A program made the translations under genes and the position numbers. Shown here one piece after another: positions 14,317-26,371 of a stretch of DNA of 64,000 nucleotides. The notes below the pieces were generated by a model, which was given only the letters and a program-made list of their open reading frames with translations, ran no database searches and was not told where the DNA came from. Within the stretch, counting starts at the first letter, position 1, and every line of letters starts with the position of its first letter. This stretch comes from Perognathus longimembris pacificus (taxonomy: Eukaryota > Chordata > Mammalia > Rodentia > Heteromyidae), in contig NC_063168.1 of NCBI RefSeq assembly GCF_023159225.1, positions 58,631,398 through 58,695,397 of the forward strand, written 5' to 3'.

Positions 14317-15234
14317 GATTCTTTAGGTAATGTATTTTCACAGTGGTCTCAGGTTTAGACCACAAGGGGCAATTGTGTGGTATGGGCACCTTGAGAGGCA
14401 AGTCCACATTGTCAAGAGTGAAGGAATTAGAGTGGGATCAAGAAATATTAAGATATATAAGAAACAAAGAGGAAGAAACCCAAAGTCAAAGGTTTTGACC
14501 TGAGGCCCTTGAAGACTTGGGTGTAGTATTGCTGATAACGAAGAGGATTTTGAAGAAGATGTGGTTTGAGGGGGTGGTGGCTGGCATGGTTACAATTACT
14601 ATGTGGCAGTCACTGGACTATGAGGTTATCTGATATGCACATTAAGCCAAGGGACTGAAAGGGATACAAGTGAAAGAGGTCAGGCTGATGTGGATAGGAG
14701 ACTTTCTTTCATGAACTTAATCTAAATGTGTGATTTCCTGAGTAAGAAGAATTTTTAAAAAGTCACTTCTTAGACTTAGTGAAGGTCATAATTAGATATG
14801 AATAAGACCAGTGCCATTCACAGAAACAACTTTATTACAAAAAAGAAGAGAAGACTCTAATTTATGAGGTGTCAGGGGAGTGGGTATTTGGGATGGAGTG
14901 GAAAGGCCATTGTGTTTGGCCAGGAGCAATTCATTGAGCTGCTGATGGAGAGCAGGCACAGGCAGGATGTTCAGAGAGGAGCGGAGGCAGGGGAGCAAAA
15001 TATGCTGAAATATTCACTCAAGAGGCTTGCCTGTAGAAAGAAGAAGGGAAGAGAGAATGAGATATCTGTGATGTTAAAGGGTTCATCAGAACTAAGATGT
15101 ATTACAGACAGACGAAACTTATTAATATCAAAACTCGAGAAAGAAAGCGTTAAATAGAAAGGAGATTTGGGGTGTCAAGAGCAAGAAACTAATTATGTAA
15201 CACAACTATTCAATCAGACATTGTAGCTATAAAC
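14317..15234. other. Unique intronic sequence, nothing recognised
   Basis: No named repeat or gene. The frame at 14864-15157 has no domain I recognise. Confidence 0.45.
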
Positions 15235-15320
15235 TTTTTCTTTTTTTAGACAGAGTCTTCCTGCGTAGCTCAGGCTAGCCTCAAACTCAATGCCCTTCTG
15301 CCTCCACCTCTGGAATTCCC
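15235..15320 (-). mobile_element. B1 monomer fragment
   Basis: On + it reads AGACAGAGTCTTCCTGCGTA, GCTCAGGCTAGCCTCAAACTC and TGCCTCCACCTCTGG, the reverse complement of the 3' half of rodent B1. Confidence 0.8.
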
Positions 15321-15439
15321 AGATGATGAGTATTCACTTCTATGGGTGGCTACTGCAGACTCTTTCACAGACCTTACACTGCCCTTGCTGGACAGGAATC
15401 TGTTGGGGAAATGATTAGTAGTAAGTTTTATTGTTTTGC

Positions 15440-15640
15440 AGGCTAATATTAATGATAATGGCCACAACTGAATAGTTTCAAGCAGATGACTTAATTTAAT
15501 CCTATCATACAGTAAGGTTGATTTTTCAGTATGATCTCCATTTTCTAGATGAAGAAGCCCAGACTCAGACAGGTTAAGCAGCATAACCAAAGTCATAGGA
15601 AAAGAAGGATGAGGGTATCGAGTCCCAGCCTGTCTAGCTT
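15440..15640 (-). repeat. MIR SINE fragment
   Basis: The + strand carries TTAATTTAATCCTATCATAC, then CCATTTTCTAGATGAAGAAG and CAGACAGGTTAAGCAGC, the reverse complement of the MIR core and 3' end. Confidence 0.7.
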
Positions 15641-15923
15641 CACATATCTGAAGTTACTTATTCTACATACCATGGATGTTTTCCTTTGTCTGATTTTCTT
15701 CCTCCTCCTAAGTCTCCCCTTTGTTGTTCCTTTCTTTTTGAAAAGTTGTTAACTCATCAGTCACAGTGCTAGGGGCTACCTAGACAGCAATTAACAGAAT
15801 GGACATGGGCTTTGTCCTCCTGTGGGACACACATTAAATGTGTAAATTAACTGCTTAAGGTATGGTGACAAGTGTGGGTGAAAGCAGTAGATATGTCACT
15901 CTCAAGAACTCAGTGCTTCAGAG

Positions 15924-15924
<1 letters not shown>

Positions 15925-15965
<41 letters not shown>
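15925..15965. repeat. (TG)n microsatellite
   Basis: About 20 TG units. Confidence 0.95.
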
Positions 15966-15967
<2 letters not shown>

Positions 15968-16439
15968 TTTTCCTCCTGATGACTCTTTATAAAAAAAGTA
16001 CCCCTCAAATGAAGACAGAGTTCCCTCATGAGATGTGGGTCCCCAAGTATGGTGAGGATCTTGAAATGGGAAACATGAGGTTATGGCATCTTAGACGTAG
16101 GAATTGGCAGATAGGGGGACTGGAAAGAAAGGACATGATTTTTGTCTTGAGAAAATTGGATATGCAAAGAGCCAGGCAGGACTGAAGGCCAGGAGCTCCA
16201 GAGCAGGGCCAGATGGTCTCAATCTGTTTCATGAAGTATGACCAGAGGTCATGCCACATAGATTGAGAAGCCATGCACTCCCTTCTTTTCCATGGAGTCT
16301 GCCTTCTCTTCATGCTCCAACCTCTTGGTACTCACACATCTATTTGACAAATGCAGCCAAGGGCAAAAGCACAAAGGTTTACTAAATACACTCGTGTCAC
16401 TGTGGGAAACTAAGGTGAGAAATGTGCTACAAGGAAGGT

Positions 16440-16723
16440 TCCCCTTCCAACCTTTTTTCCCTCCCTCCTTCCTTGGGTTCCCCCTTCTCCCTTCATCCTT
16501 CCCTCCTCCTCCTTCCCTCTCCTCTTCCTTCTCTCTTCCCTCATTTCCTCCCTCCCTCCCTTCCTCTTTCTTCCCTTCCTCCCTCCCTCCCTCCCTCCCT
16601 CCCTCCCTCCCTCCTTTCCTTCCTTCCTTCCTTCCTTCCTTCCTTCCTTCCTTCCTTCCTTCCTTCCTTCCTTCCTTCCTTCCTTCCTTCCTTCCTTCCT
16701 TCCTTCCTTCCTTCCTTCCTTCC
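16440..16723. repeat. Polypyrimidine tract with (CCCT)n and (TTCC)n
   Basis: Nearly all pyrimidine on +. Irregular CT blocks at 16440-16575 are followed by CCCT units to about 16612 and then about 27 TTCC units. The long open frames of Pro/Ser/Leu or Lys/Glu/Gly here are repeat artefacts. Confidence 0.95.
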
Positions 16724-18229
16724 TCTCATAGCTTTGTCTCTGTGTTATACTTTGGATGAATCTGGTAGAAGAAAAATGTCATGAAGCACAAATGCAGATT
16801 GGATATATCTGACCTTTCATCTCTTCAGAACAATAAATGTCAAATAGCTTAAAGTGACAGCCAAGATGGCTAGAGCTTATTTATGTGCTTAAATATTTAG
16901 GCAAGAAACATCACTTAGACTTAGGCCTAATCTACATAAATATTCTGATCTATGTGAATGATAAGCACTTTTAAGGAACTATCATAAAGCAGTTATGTTT
17001 ACATTACAGAGAACAGAAAATGTTAAATAGAAAATGTGAAAAATCAGAATAGAATGGAAGTGGAAAGTCATCCTTGATAGGTAATGAGGATGTTTGATAA
17101 CATCAAGGAAGTATTCTTCCCCACCAAATTATGTTTACAATTTTCCCGAGTGGCGTGTTACATTATGGTGGCATCCAGAGAAAGGCTCACAATCAGTATG
17201 TCTTTCCTTTGGTTAAATAAAAAATATCTTATATGTGCATGTTTACTTGTACTATTTATCCTCATTTTACTAAAGACATTTTATTGTTAAAACAGAAGGA
17301 GGGAGAATTATCTTGCTCCAGCTGTGTAAATCCTGATAGAAATCTAATCCTCCAGCCCAGGGTATAATTCTCCACTCAACCTCATACTCAATTATCATCA
17401 GACAACAGTAGCATCTCCTTCAGAGAGGATCTGAGAAGATGGGAGTTTGTTTCATTATTTCTCAAAGAATTGCAAGCATAAGTTAACTCACACACTTCCG
17501 GAGACAATATTCTATTGTGTTAAATCAGAATCTGGAGGTAGTTCTGGATTTGGTATCTTGCTCTAGAATTAAATGTTATTAAGTTACTAAGACAACAATG
17601 TAAGGTTTTCTTTTTTGTTGTTGTTGTTGTTTTGCCCTTGGCATGCTTTATAAAATAGAGCTTTACTTTATAAAATAGAGCTTATTGTAATACTTGCTGG
17701 AGAGGTTTGTTAGGGGGAGTAATTAAGATCATTTTAAAAAGCCTTTAGTATAGCATTTGGTATATGGTTAGAACATTGCACATATTATTCATGACTTTCT
17801 GTCTTCTTTTTGTTGTTGCTGTTAACAGAGTTTTGTTTTCCTCTTTTGTGGCTTCCTTTCCATATCATCTTTGCTGAGACTGAGATTTTTTACCATTTGA
17901 GATTCTCTTATAGAAGACATAACTAAGTTAATAAGGAGTTCCAGAGAATCTTTAGGTATTATGAACTAAACAGCTTTTGTCCTCAAAATGTTAAAGTTGT
18001 CTGAAAATCATCTCTGTCTCATTGTGTCTTACCTAAGGATTCAACATATAAGCAGCAGGTCATTTTTCATTCATTTTATTATGCAATAGGTCCTAAATAT
18101 TCAATCATGAAGGATATTTCTAAACTCTTAAGATATTAATTATCAATATTTAATTCTTACAACAGGAAAAGACAACAATTAATTATGAAGGTTAAGAAAA
18201 TGAAACATGAGTTGAAACAGCAGAAGGAG
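16724..18229. other. Unique intronic sequence with small repeats
   Basis: No gene or named transposon was recognised. It contains a short (TTG)n at 17616-17631 and a local 20-bp duplication listed separately. Confidence 0.45.
17646..17684. repeat. 20-bp tandem duplication
   Basis: CTTTATAAAATAGAGCTTTA at 17646-17665 is followed at once by CTTTATAAAATAGAGCTTA, differing only at its end. A local slippage or repair duplication. Confidence 0.85.
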
Positions 18230-18400
18230 AGGAGAGCGTTCCGGACCAGGAATTATGGGATTAGGTTTTCATTATAGGTTGTGCCAAGCGGTCCTGTTTG
18301 AATCTGGGAAAATCACCTCAACTTCCTGAGCCTTGGCTTCTATCATGTCAAAAAAAGTGAGTTCTAATCTCTGCCTTTTTCATATTAAGCTTCCACGATG
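18230..18400 (+). repeat. MIR SINE
   Basis: MIR features in order: GTTTGAATCTGGGAAAATCA, ACTTCCTGAGCCTTGGCTTC, then GTGAGTTCTAATCTCTGCC. Confidence 0.65.
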
Positions 18401-18899
18401 CTAATCTATTTCCTGGACAGATGCTGAAGTATTGCTTGGAAGATATTATCCATGATTGTTCCCTAAAACAGTTGCAGAGTCAATTAGAATTTCACAGGGC
18501 AGTGTTGAGAGAAGATAACCTCCTCTGATTCTTAAATAATTGGCAAATAGCATGTTATGATAAGTGCTGTTTATTTCTAACTAATATTCTTTAGAGACTA
18601 TGATAAGAGTAATGAGATTTATTTTCATTTCTTCCCCAAAGGAAAGTCTCAGTTAATTTGGTGCTTTCCTAGATATATAGTAAACTTACTAGAGCTGCTG
18701 CTATCGTTTTCTGTTCTACTCATAGCCAGTTAGACACTGATTGTGTGAACAGAGGCTGTTTTCAATCAATTAATTAATAAGCATAGATTAGACAATCAAT
18801 AAGTTACTATATACCCACAAATATACACATGACACCATGTTTCCTCTTCCTTACAAAAAGGAGGTTTCTGTTAGTGTTGGGACTGAGTGAAGGAAGGGT

Positions 18900-18975
18900 T
18901 TTGATTCATCTTTTTCCATGTGAGGGCACAGTGCTCAGTGAATATTTGCTGAATCGATGAAGGAAGGAATGAAGG
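18900..18975 (+). repeat. L2 3' end fragment
   Basis: GCACAGTGCTCAGTGAATAT, then TTGCTGAATCGATGAAGGAA, matches the characteristic L2 terminus. Confidence 0.6.
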
Positions 18976-19179
18976 ATGCAAACATGATATATGCAAAGGG
19001 CTACTTGAGCAGGTCCATTCCATCTTCAATAACCCATGCCACAGTGAACTCAGTATGTTGTCTTATAAATTCACTTTCTCTCTTCTTAATGGCTCATTGC
19101 CTCTTTGCTTAGCTGCAATTCTCCATTCAACATATAATCATTAAGACTTTCTGATTGTTTAGAACTTTGTAAAGTTCTA

Positions 19180-19500
19180 TGTTTGTCAGTTTTATCATTG
19201 CTGGAGCACAATACCTAAGAAAACCAGTAGATAGGAGAAATATTTAGCTGGAAGAGGTTTTGGTTCATAGTTCTTAACTCTGTTGGTTCTAGGCCTGGGG
19301 TAAGACTGCATGGCAACTGGAGCTTGCGGCAGAAGTACTGACCTCATGGTGGACAGGAAGGAAGGGGACATGCTGTCATTTTCAAAGACACACTCCAGTG
19401 ACCTGTGTCTTCCAGCTAACCTCCACCTCCTAAAGCTTCTACCTCCCCCCAAAGTAGCACCATCAGTCCCAAACAAGCATTAGATTAAAGCACTTGCTTG
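19180..19500 (-). mobile_element. Probable LTR remnant (MaLR-like)
   Basis: On + the stretch runs from TGTCAGTTTTATCATTGCTG through GAAATATTTAGCTGGAAGAG and CCAGCTAACCTCCACCTCC to AAGCACTTG. This resembles, in reverse, an LTR whose sense strand ends in AATAAA-like sequence and a TAACA terminus. The exact family is not assigned. Confidence 0.4.
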
Positions 19501-19976
19501 TGTGTAGGGGATTTAAAGTTTAAATCATAACACATTCTAAGGAGTAAAAACAACAGAAATAAGACTTGCTCCCTGACTTTAAAGAGCTTGTAGTCTAATA
19601 AAGAAGACCAAAAGCATAGGATGTGAGTCAGAAGTTGGCGGGTCAAGAAGACACCACCATCTTTGTTTGTATTCCCTGAATCCTAGTGCAGGACAGGGGC
19701 TGATTCCAATCCTAGAGGGTCTGTGAAGGACTTCACTAAGGTTACTTATTCAGTGAAGTGCAAGGTAAAGAAATGTAAGCATCACACCAGTCATTTAGTT
19801 TAAAATAACATAAGGTTGTATGGATTTAAGGGCTAAGTCTCTTGGGATGAAGAGGAGTGGGTGGTGAGTAGAGGTTCCTGGAGGGAATTGTTGGATCCTG
19901 AAGGATGAGTAGAGTTTGGTTAGTTAGGGTGGAAGAATAGCTGAGCCAGTAAGGCAGTATGGAGCAGGGAGCGGCA

Positions 19977-19978
<2 letters not shown>

Positions 19979-20032
<54 letters not shown>
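19979..20032. repeat. (GT)n microsatellite
   Basis: About 27 GT units. Confidence 0.95.
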
Positions 20033-20034
<2 letters not shown>

Positions 20035-20159
20035 CATTCTTCTAGAATGCAGTAGGCAGCCCTCTGAGATCTGATGTCTGTATGGATCCTGTGAGGAAAA
20101 TAAAATTGGAAATGGTGTGGGGTTTGGATTAGTATTTATGAACTGAGGCCTAAGTTCGG

Positions 20160-20415
20160 AGTCTGAGTGGGAAGATCTGGAAAGAATGGACTAAATGGGG
20201 ATGGCTGAGTAAAAAATGATCCTGTGAAACCCACTAGAGACTGTGTTGGAAATGAACTATACAACTGTTGGGGGTGGGAACTTGCGGGAAGAAAAACTGG
20301 GAGAGAATGAGGAAGGAGGTGACGCTGTTCAAAAGGAAATGTACTCATTACCTGACTCATGTAACTGTAAGATCTCTGTACATCACTTTTACAGTAAAAT
20401 TAAAAACCAACCAAA
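20160..20415 (+). mobile_element. L1 3' end, older rodent subfamily
   Basis: A 5'-truncated L1 3' UTR: a G-rich block (GTTGGGGGTGGGAACTTG), GAAATGTACTCATTACCTGA, then ACATCACTTTTACAGTAAAA and an A-rich end. Closely similar to 59560-59812. Confidence 0.75.
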
Positions 20416-20830
20416 GATTCTAAGAAAACTTCAAAGGCCTTAGTGTCTGTGTCAAAAGAGAGGGATTCTAGGTTTTTCTGGAATTTTCTACCAGCAAGAT
20501 TAGAATAATAATGGTCCAGTTGATAAGAAAGAGGAATCTCTCTGTAGATAGGAAATTAGGGAGGAAGGAATTGAGATGTATTCGTTCATGGGGAGCTGAG
20601 ATGATGGCTTCACTCTAGGCAGCCGCATCCTGCAGGCGATTGGAAATATGTGACTACGTGGGCAATGTAAGAAGTCAGGGGGATTCGGGAGTCGTCAGCA
20701 CAGAGACGGCTCATAAATTATGCACTTTGCTTAGAAGTTAATTTTGTGTTTTTTTAGAAGATAAGAGAAATGAAAAGCTTGCTGAATTATGGATTATGTG
20801 ACTGTATTAAAAGTAATTCTCTTTCTCACG

Positions 20831-20853
20831 CCCCCCCTGACCCCCCCCCCCCC
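20831..20853. repeat. Poly-C rich run
   Basis: C runs at 20831-20837 and 20841-20853, split by TGA. Confidence 0.85.
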
Positions 20854-21539
20854 GCGCCCAACTGTCTCCCTGGTGAATTTTGTATTCTGTTCTCCTCTCT
20901 GATTCGCCCCCCAGCCCCCCTTCATAAACAGATGGACACAAGTGCCTCCATTTCTGTCAGATGGCAGGTTGTCAGTGAAGGGATTAAGTGATGGGGAATG
21001 TCCACAGGAAGACAGGATGACCCTCCCCCCACACCCTCTCCAGTGCTTCCTAGATCAGAGGGATGGAGCTTTCTCCTGAGAGAAGCAACCATTTATATTT
21101 ATAGGAGGAAGTGTTTAAAGAGCTAAGTCTTCAGTTCCCCGGACAGCCCTGTTGTTTGATTTGCAGCTTTTCTTAAGTAAAAGCACTGATTCTCAACAAG
21201 AGAGGAGCTGTTTGGGAGACAGTGTGATCATGTGAAATAGGGTTTTCAAACTTGATTTTGAAGCCAGGACCCCTCGATGATGATCTTGAAGCCAGGACAC
21301 CTTTCCGGGCACCAAGATATTTATTTACTTTTGGGGGGGGGCTTGATCTGAAACTAGTGAATGCTGAATCTAGAAATTGAATTTCCTTTAGTTCAACCCA
21401 TTCTTCCCTCTCATTCAAAGAGAAAAGTTTGTGACAATTAACTAAGACATACTCTAGTATTCATTAGCATGGAGAGTTTCAGACTTGACCGCTGATAAGA
21501 TACTGATGAGATGTGAGGACTGAAGAGATAAGCATGTGG
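20854..21539. other. Unique intronic sequence, nothing recognised
   Basis: No named repeat. GAAGCCAGGAC occurs twice at about 21260 and 21289, suggesting a small imperfect duplication. Confidence 0.4.
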
Positions 21540-21720
21540 CACTGACATTAATTGAATATCTATTATATGCCAGGCACTTTATAGACATTCTTGTTTAATC
21601 TTCATAGCTGCAGTAGGTAGATATTTTCATCTGTTTCACCAACGAGGCTCCCTGGGGTTAAGTGACTTGCCTAGGTTGGTGCCTGACAAATCCTGCCTAA
21701 ACCAGGATTTAGTTTTAGGT
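21540..21720 (-). repeat. MIR SINE, nearly full length
   Basis: The + strand reads ATTGAATATCTATTATATGC, CAGGCACTTTATAGACATTC, TTTAATCTTCATAGCTGC, then GGTTAAGTGACTTGCCTAGG, the reverse complement of MIR from its 3' end inward. Confidence 0.85.
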
Positions 21721-22734
21721 TTCTAAATTGGAAAACCCTCTTCCTGTTCCTAACCTATGTTTTCTTCTCACCCCCATTTTAAGGTAAAATTTTATATTTA
21801 GCCAATAGGTGATTGACTGTAATCTTCCAGAGGCCGATCAAGTAGCATGAGAATCTAGTAGTCATAACCATCTCTGTGTCCACTGTCTTTGATTCCCCTT
21901 TGCCTCTGTCCTGTTGGGTGTCTCTCTTACTTCTGGTTCTTCTCTCCTAGTGGGATGCTCTCTTTGCCTCTTATGTTTCTCCCTCCTGAGGTGGATAGAC
22001 CAAAAGGTAAGGCAAGAGTGGGAAGCAGTTCAGCAACAAGTTTTTCATTTATCAGTGTCCTATACACCTTTTGTAGATCTTCTGTGAAGTCCAGTCAAGG
22101 ATGGGCAAACACTCCCACTTCTGTTGGGTTAAAACGTCTTATGTTCCTATTGATGGCAGAGAGACATTGAGTAAAATCTTGGCTATATAGAAAGCACCAT
22201 AAAAGAGGGTGAGAAAAATTATTTTAGACTGTCTGCACTGTGAGACTGAAGACATGGTTAACTTTTGCCTATTCAGAAATCAGGCACCAGGGAAGGGGTG
22301 AGGAAGAAAGAAGAGCAGTAGTAACCTTGCTAACAGGCTACTAAATTTCTTGGTATAAAAGGCAAGGATATGTCAACATCACATCTATATCCTTGGTGTG
22401 CTCAGGGCTCCTTCAAAAGCAGCCCATTTCCACTGACATCTCTCATGGGGAACTCTATGCCTATTCTATACCCCTGCCTTTTTGTCCTCGTCTGAAGTCT
22501 CATGCATTAATGAATGCATTGATTTACCCTCAGGGCAAACAAACCTGTCCGGGCTTTTCTAAGGCCTGTTAATCTAGACTAGACAGGGAATTGGAATGGG
22601 CCCGAGCCCTTCTACATGCCTGGGCCAATTCAGTTCATACTTCCAGAAAACTGTTGCTAATTAGGATTTGAGGTCAATGAGAAAGTGGAGCCAACTGTGA
22701 AGATGAATTGAGATGAGGCACTGTAAGTAGACAC
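21721..22734. other. Unique intronic sequence, nothing recognised
   Basis: No named repeat, RNA gene or convincing frame. Confidence 0.4.
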
Positions 22735-22832
22735 CATTGCACTCCCTCTTTTTCTGTGCCCCCTTTTCTCCCTCCCTCATCCCCTCCCTCCCTCCTTTCC
22801 TTTCCTTTCCTTCTTCCTTCTCCCTCTCCCTT
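22735..22832. repeat. Polypyrimidine tract
   Basis: Irregular CCCT/CCTT sequence on +, not attached to an obvious SINE. Confidence 0.85.
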
Positions 22833-23324
22833 ATGTGCACCCTCAATGTGTTCTTAGCCTCACTCGAATCAGTTAGAACATTCTGGCTGCAAGTAACTAA
22901 GACCCAGCTGAAAGTGGATACCCAGTAAGGGGTACAGTTTCCCCTAAGAGGTTGGGAGTTTGTGGGGCTCCAGGATGGGTGACATTCAGCAGCATATGAC
23001 AAGTTTAAGGACCCAGGTTCCTCTGTCCTTCCACTTCACCTTCTGGATTGGTGTCTTCCCAGGGACACAGATGACTGGACCCCTTCCCACACAGCTGCTG
23101 GTATAGGCAGCTCCAGTCACTCCAGTCGTCACTTTTTAAGAAAGAAGAAAACTTTCTTCAGTGGATTCCTATTTGTAGTCCTAGCAGCTAGGATTCCCTC
23201 ACAGGATGATGCCAAAATGAGTTGCTAAAAGAAATAGATATAGAATTCACTTAACCTCAAATTTGTGCATGCTCTAGACTCACCAGGCAGGTCTGCTAAA
23301 ATAGACATGGCTGGGTTCTATTGT

Positions 23325-23450
23325 CAATTTTCTTTTTCTTTCTCTCTCCTTCCCTCCTTCCTTCTTTTCCTTCGTTCCTCCCTTTCTCCTACCCTTATTC
23401 CCTCACTCCCTCCTTTCCTTCATTTCTTCCTTCTCCTTCTCCTTTACTTT
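23325..23450. repeat. Polypyrimidine tract at a B1 tail
   Basis: Irregular TTCC/CCTT sequence directly left of a minus-strand B1, at the position of its A-rich tail. Confidence 0.85.
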
Positions 23451-23451
23451 T

Positions 23452-23572
23452 GTTTTGTGAAATGGAGTTTTGGTATGTACCCCTAGTATGGCTGTGGACT
23501 TGAGATTCTTCTGCTTCTGCCCTCTGAATGCTAGGATTACGAGCATGTGTCACCATTCCTGGCTCTTGGAAG
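23452..23572 (-). mobile_element. B1 monomer (old, proto-B1-like)
   Basis: On +: AATGGAGTTTTGGTATGTAC, then GCTTCTGCCCTCTGAATGCT and GGATTACGAGCATGTGTCAC, the reverse complement of B1. No Geo half is attached. Confidence 0.75.
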
Positions 23573-24129
23573 TTCAGATCCAGTAGCTTAGGGTAGAGCT
23601 TGAGAATCTGAAATCACCATGGGTGATTTGGAGTCCACACTAAGAAAGGCACTGGCTTAAATAGTTCAGCAGTTGCCTTCGAGGCTGACAGCACTTGGCA
23701 TTCATGCCCCAAACCTGAACAAAGTAGAGGCTGTGTTATCAAGAGGAAATGCCTGCCAAGTAGTTGTATGAGGCTGGTGGTACTTTCTCAGGGGCTCTTT
23801 CTTCCTTTATCACAGTCCCAGTATAGCTTTGCAGTCCAAATTCTACTCACTGAAGATGAGAGAAACTTCTCTCTATTATTCTGAGGCACTGGCTCATGGC
23901 TACCAAACATTTAGATTCACAAACCACTGCACATGGCAAAGGTGGCTTCCTCCCACCCTCCTTCACCTTCTTTGTCCTCCTCCTACTTTGTCCTTAGCAG
24001 AAACTTCAGTGTCATCTGAAATACCTCACTTTCAGAAGACCACATTCTTGTCCTGCAATGGCTCTCCCCAAAGTGTCCCATCTCAGAACATCAGTTAGAA
24101 GCTGAGCAGCCACAGGCTGAGCCATCAGG

Positions 24130-24420
24130 GAGCTTGATGCTGTGGTTACTTCTAAATGAGCGCTCATTATTGATGCTAATTGAACTTGAAGTTAATGAAA
24201 AAGGATTATTTTACAGGGCTTAAGTCTAGGCCAAAATTGTTATTACAGGTTAATTATTCTCCTTAAAAAGGCACCATTACAGTCATGATTGTTTTTTATC
24301 AGCTTTTTCTCTGGTGCTGAAAGAGATTTCTTCGAAGGCAGAGTCTTGATATAATTAGTCACCTCATCTAATTCTTAATCACCAATCATTTCTTTCCAGA
24401 TTAAGGTTAATCAAAGGTGT
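24130..24420. other. Candidate conserved non-coding element
   Basis: Not assignable to any repeat. It is AT-rich and dense in homeodomain-type TAAT/ATTA cores, for example TGCTAATTGAACTTGAAGTT, CAGGTTAATTATTCTCC and ATATAATTAGTCACC. Such sequence is typical of conserved enhancers in introns of developmental genes. This is a hunch from composition; there is no alignment. Confidence 0.3.
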
Positions 24421-24994
24421 ATGGGCTGGATACTATGCCTTAATTGCATTTGATCAGTTTCAAGGAAGTTCTTTTTCTCTTGTACCTTTGGTTAGGTGTA
24501 TGGCCTTTCTCTGTGTTTTTAAGCTTAAATCTGGTAGGATGGACTCACCGAAAACACTGCCCTGTTCTGCCACTTGTGGTGATAGGTGCTGGGCATCTCT
24601 TGGTTGTCTGAGGCCAGGGGAGGTGGTGGGAGAAATATTCCCTGGTGCTCTGTGGCCCGGAACTCACAGCATGGAAACGGAATCCTCTGCTCTCATTTCT
24701 CTTCATTCCCCTCGTCCTTGATTCTTCTTTTCCTCCCTCCCTTTTCCCTTTTCCTGGTCCTGCCTTCTCTTCTAGTTTGCAACCTCGTGTTCACTCCAGC
24801 TTTTGATTTTGCTCTTGGATCTGCCTATTTTCACTCAACCTCTCCTGTGTACTGCTAACGGAAGAAACCATGGACCATGAGGCAGGTTCTCTCTGTCTTA
24901 GGGAGGAAGGCAGTGGGGAGAAGGAGGCATTGACATATGAGGAAAACCTGAAGAGGACTAGCAGTTCTCCTGGAGGGGAAGGGAAGACTGTGGC

Positions 24995-25010
24995 GGGGGG
25001 GGGGGGGGGG
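24995..25010. repeat. Poly-G run (16 G)
   Basis: A homopolymer of G inside purine-rich unique sequence. Confidence 0.9.
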
Positions 25011-25281
25011 AAGACTAAGCCACACAATGGTAAGAAACCATAGATGGAATGGGGAGCGATTTCATCACTGAATCCCATGATAATTGAATGAGAAAGGAGT
25101 CCTCAAGCTGAAGCAAGGGTCATCCAACAGCGGTGATGCTTCTGGCTGAGGGATGTGCCACGAGGGCTGGGAAACCTCAGAAAGGAACACCTGCCCAGGT
25201 GCCTCTGTTCCTCCCCACCCTACCACTGTCTCCTTCTCTGATAGACCATGTATCATTCATTTCCCCTTTGAAACCACTTTT

Positions 25282-26031
25282 AAAATTCAAGTTTTAGGGT
25301 CCATGTTTCTTTGGGTCTGGCTCACTTCACTTAGTATAATTTTTTCTAAGTCCTTCCATTTCCTTACGAATGGGGCAATGCCATTCTTTCTGATAGAGGC
25401 ATAAAATTCCACTGTGTATATGTACCACATTTTCCTGATCCATTCGTCTCCCTCATAGGGAATAATTAGCACAGGTTTAGGCTAGTCACAGCAGAGGATC
25501 ACAAGAGCCTAATAGATGCCCCTATGAATGCATACGATAATGCTAAGTGAAATGAACTCCATGTTATAGAAATGAGTGATATATCACTGTTGTAATTATT
25601 TTTAACATGCCATGTGAAACCGTAGCTTCTATTGTTGATGATCCTCTTGTATCCCCTTCCTGTGGTTGTACCTGCACTATCACTGTATCTTATCTGAGTA
25701 CATTGGAAACTGTATATACTGGTATTAGAACTAGGAAAGTGAACGGGAATATCAAAATTGAGAGACAAAGGATCAAAAGACAAATGACTACAAAAGCAAT
25801 ACTTGCAAAACGGTTTGGTATAAACCAACTGAACAACTCATGGAGGGAGAGGGAAAAGGGGAGGGGGGATGAGGGAGGAGGTAACAAACAGTACAAGAAA
25901 TGTATCCAATGCCTAACGTATGAAACTGTAACCTCTCTGTACATCACTTTGACAATAAATAAGAAAAAAAAGAGTCATGCTAGAGAAGTAAAGTGAATGT
26001 CTTCTAATATTGCAAAAAAATTCAAGTTTTA
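25282..26031 (+). mobile_element. Twin-primed (5'-inverted) L1 with apparent 3' transduction
   Basis: A 15-bp perfect target-site duplication, AAAATTCAAGTTTTA, flanks the insertion at 25282-25296 and 26017-26031. Inside, 25297 to about 25449 is L1 ORF2 C-terminal sequence on the minus strand, and about 25446-25972 is the adjoining ORF2 end and 3' UTR on the plus strand. The junction shares GTCT at 25446-25449. The L1 proper ends at AATAAATAAG plus eight A near 25972. A further 41 bases of non-L1 sequence (25973-26013) and a second A run precede the right duplication. AGTAAA at 25987-25992, a variant poly(A) signal, lies about 21 bases before that A run. The parts match the full-length copy at 28691-29370. 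Confidence 0.9.
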
Positions 26032-26371
26032 TTTATGAAAGTGAAACACGAATGTTCTCTCCCAACTTTTGAAAAGAAAGTTATATACCTCTATCTCTGT
26101 CTACATTTAATTCATTACTAAGGCTTCCTCCCCCTCCTGTTTTGTTTTTCAAAATGAAACTAGACTTGTGTACCTTCCCTAAAAGTAACCATTATTAATA
26201 CTTTAGGGGCATAGCCTGCTATATATTTTCAACACATTTACATAGTACTTATAGAAATCTACTTCTGTAATATAATAGTCATCATGACTTTAGTATCTAA
26301 TTGCAATTAATTTTTAGTGTTCAACAGTAGAATGTAGTGACACATAAATATGCTTGGTGGGACATACATGG

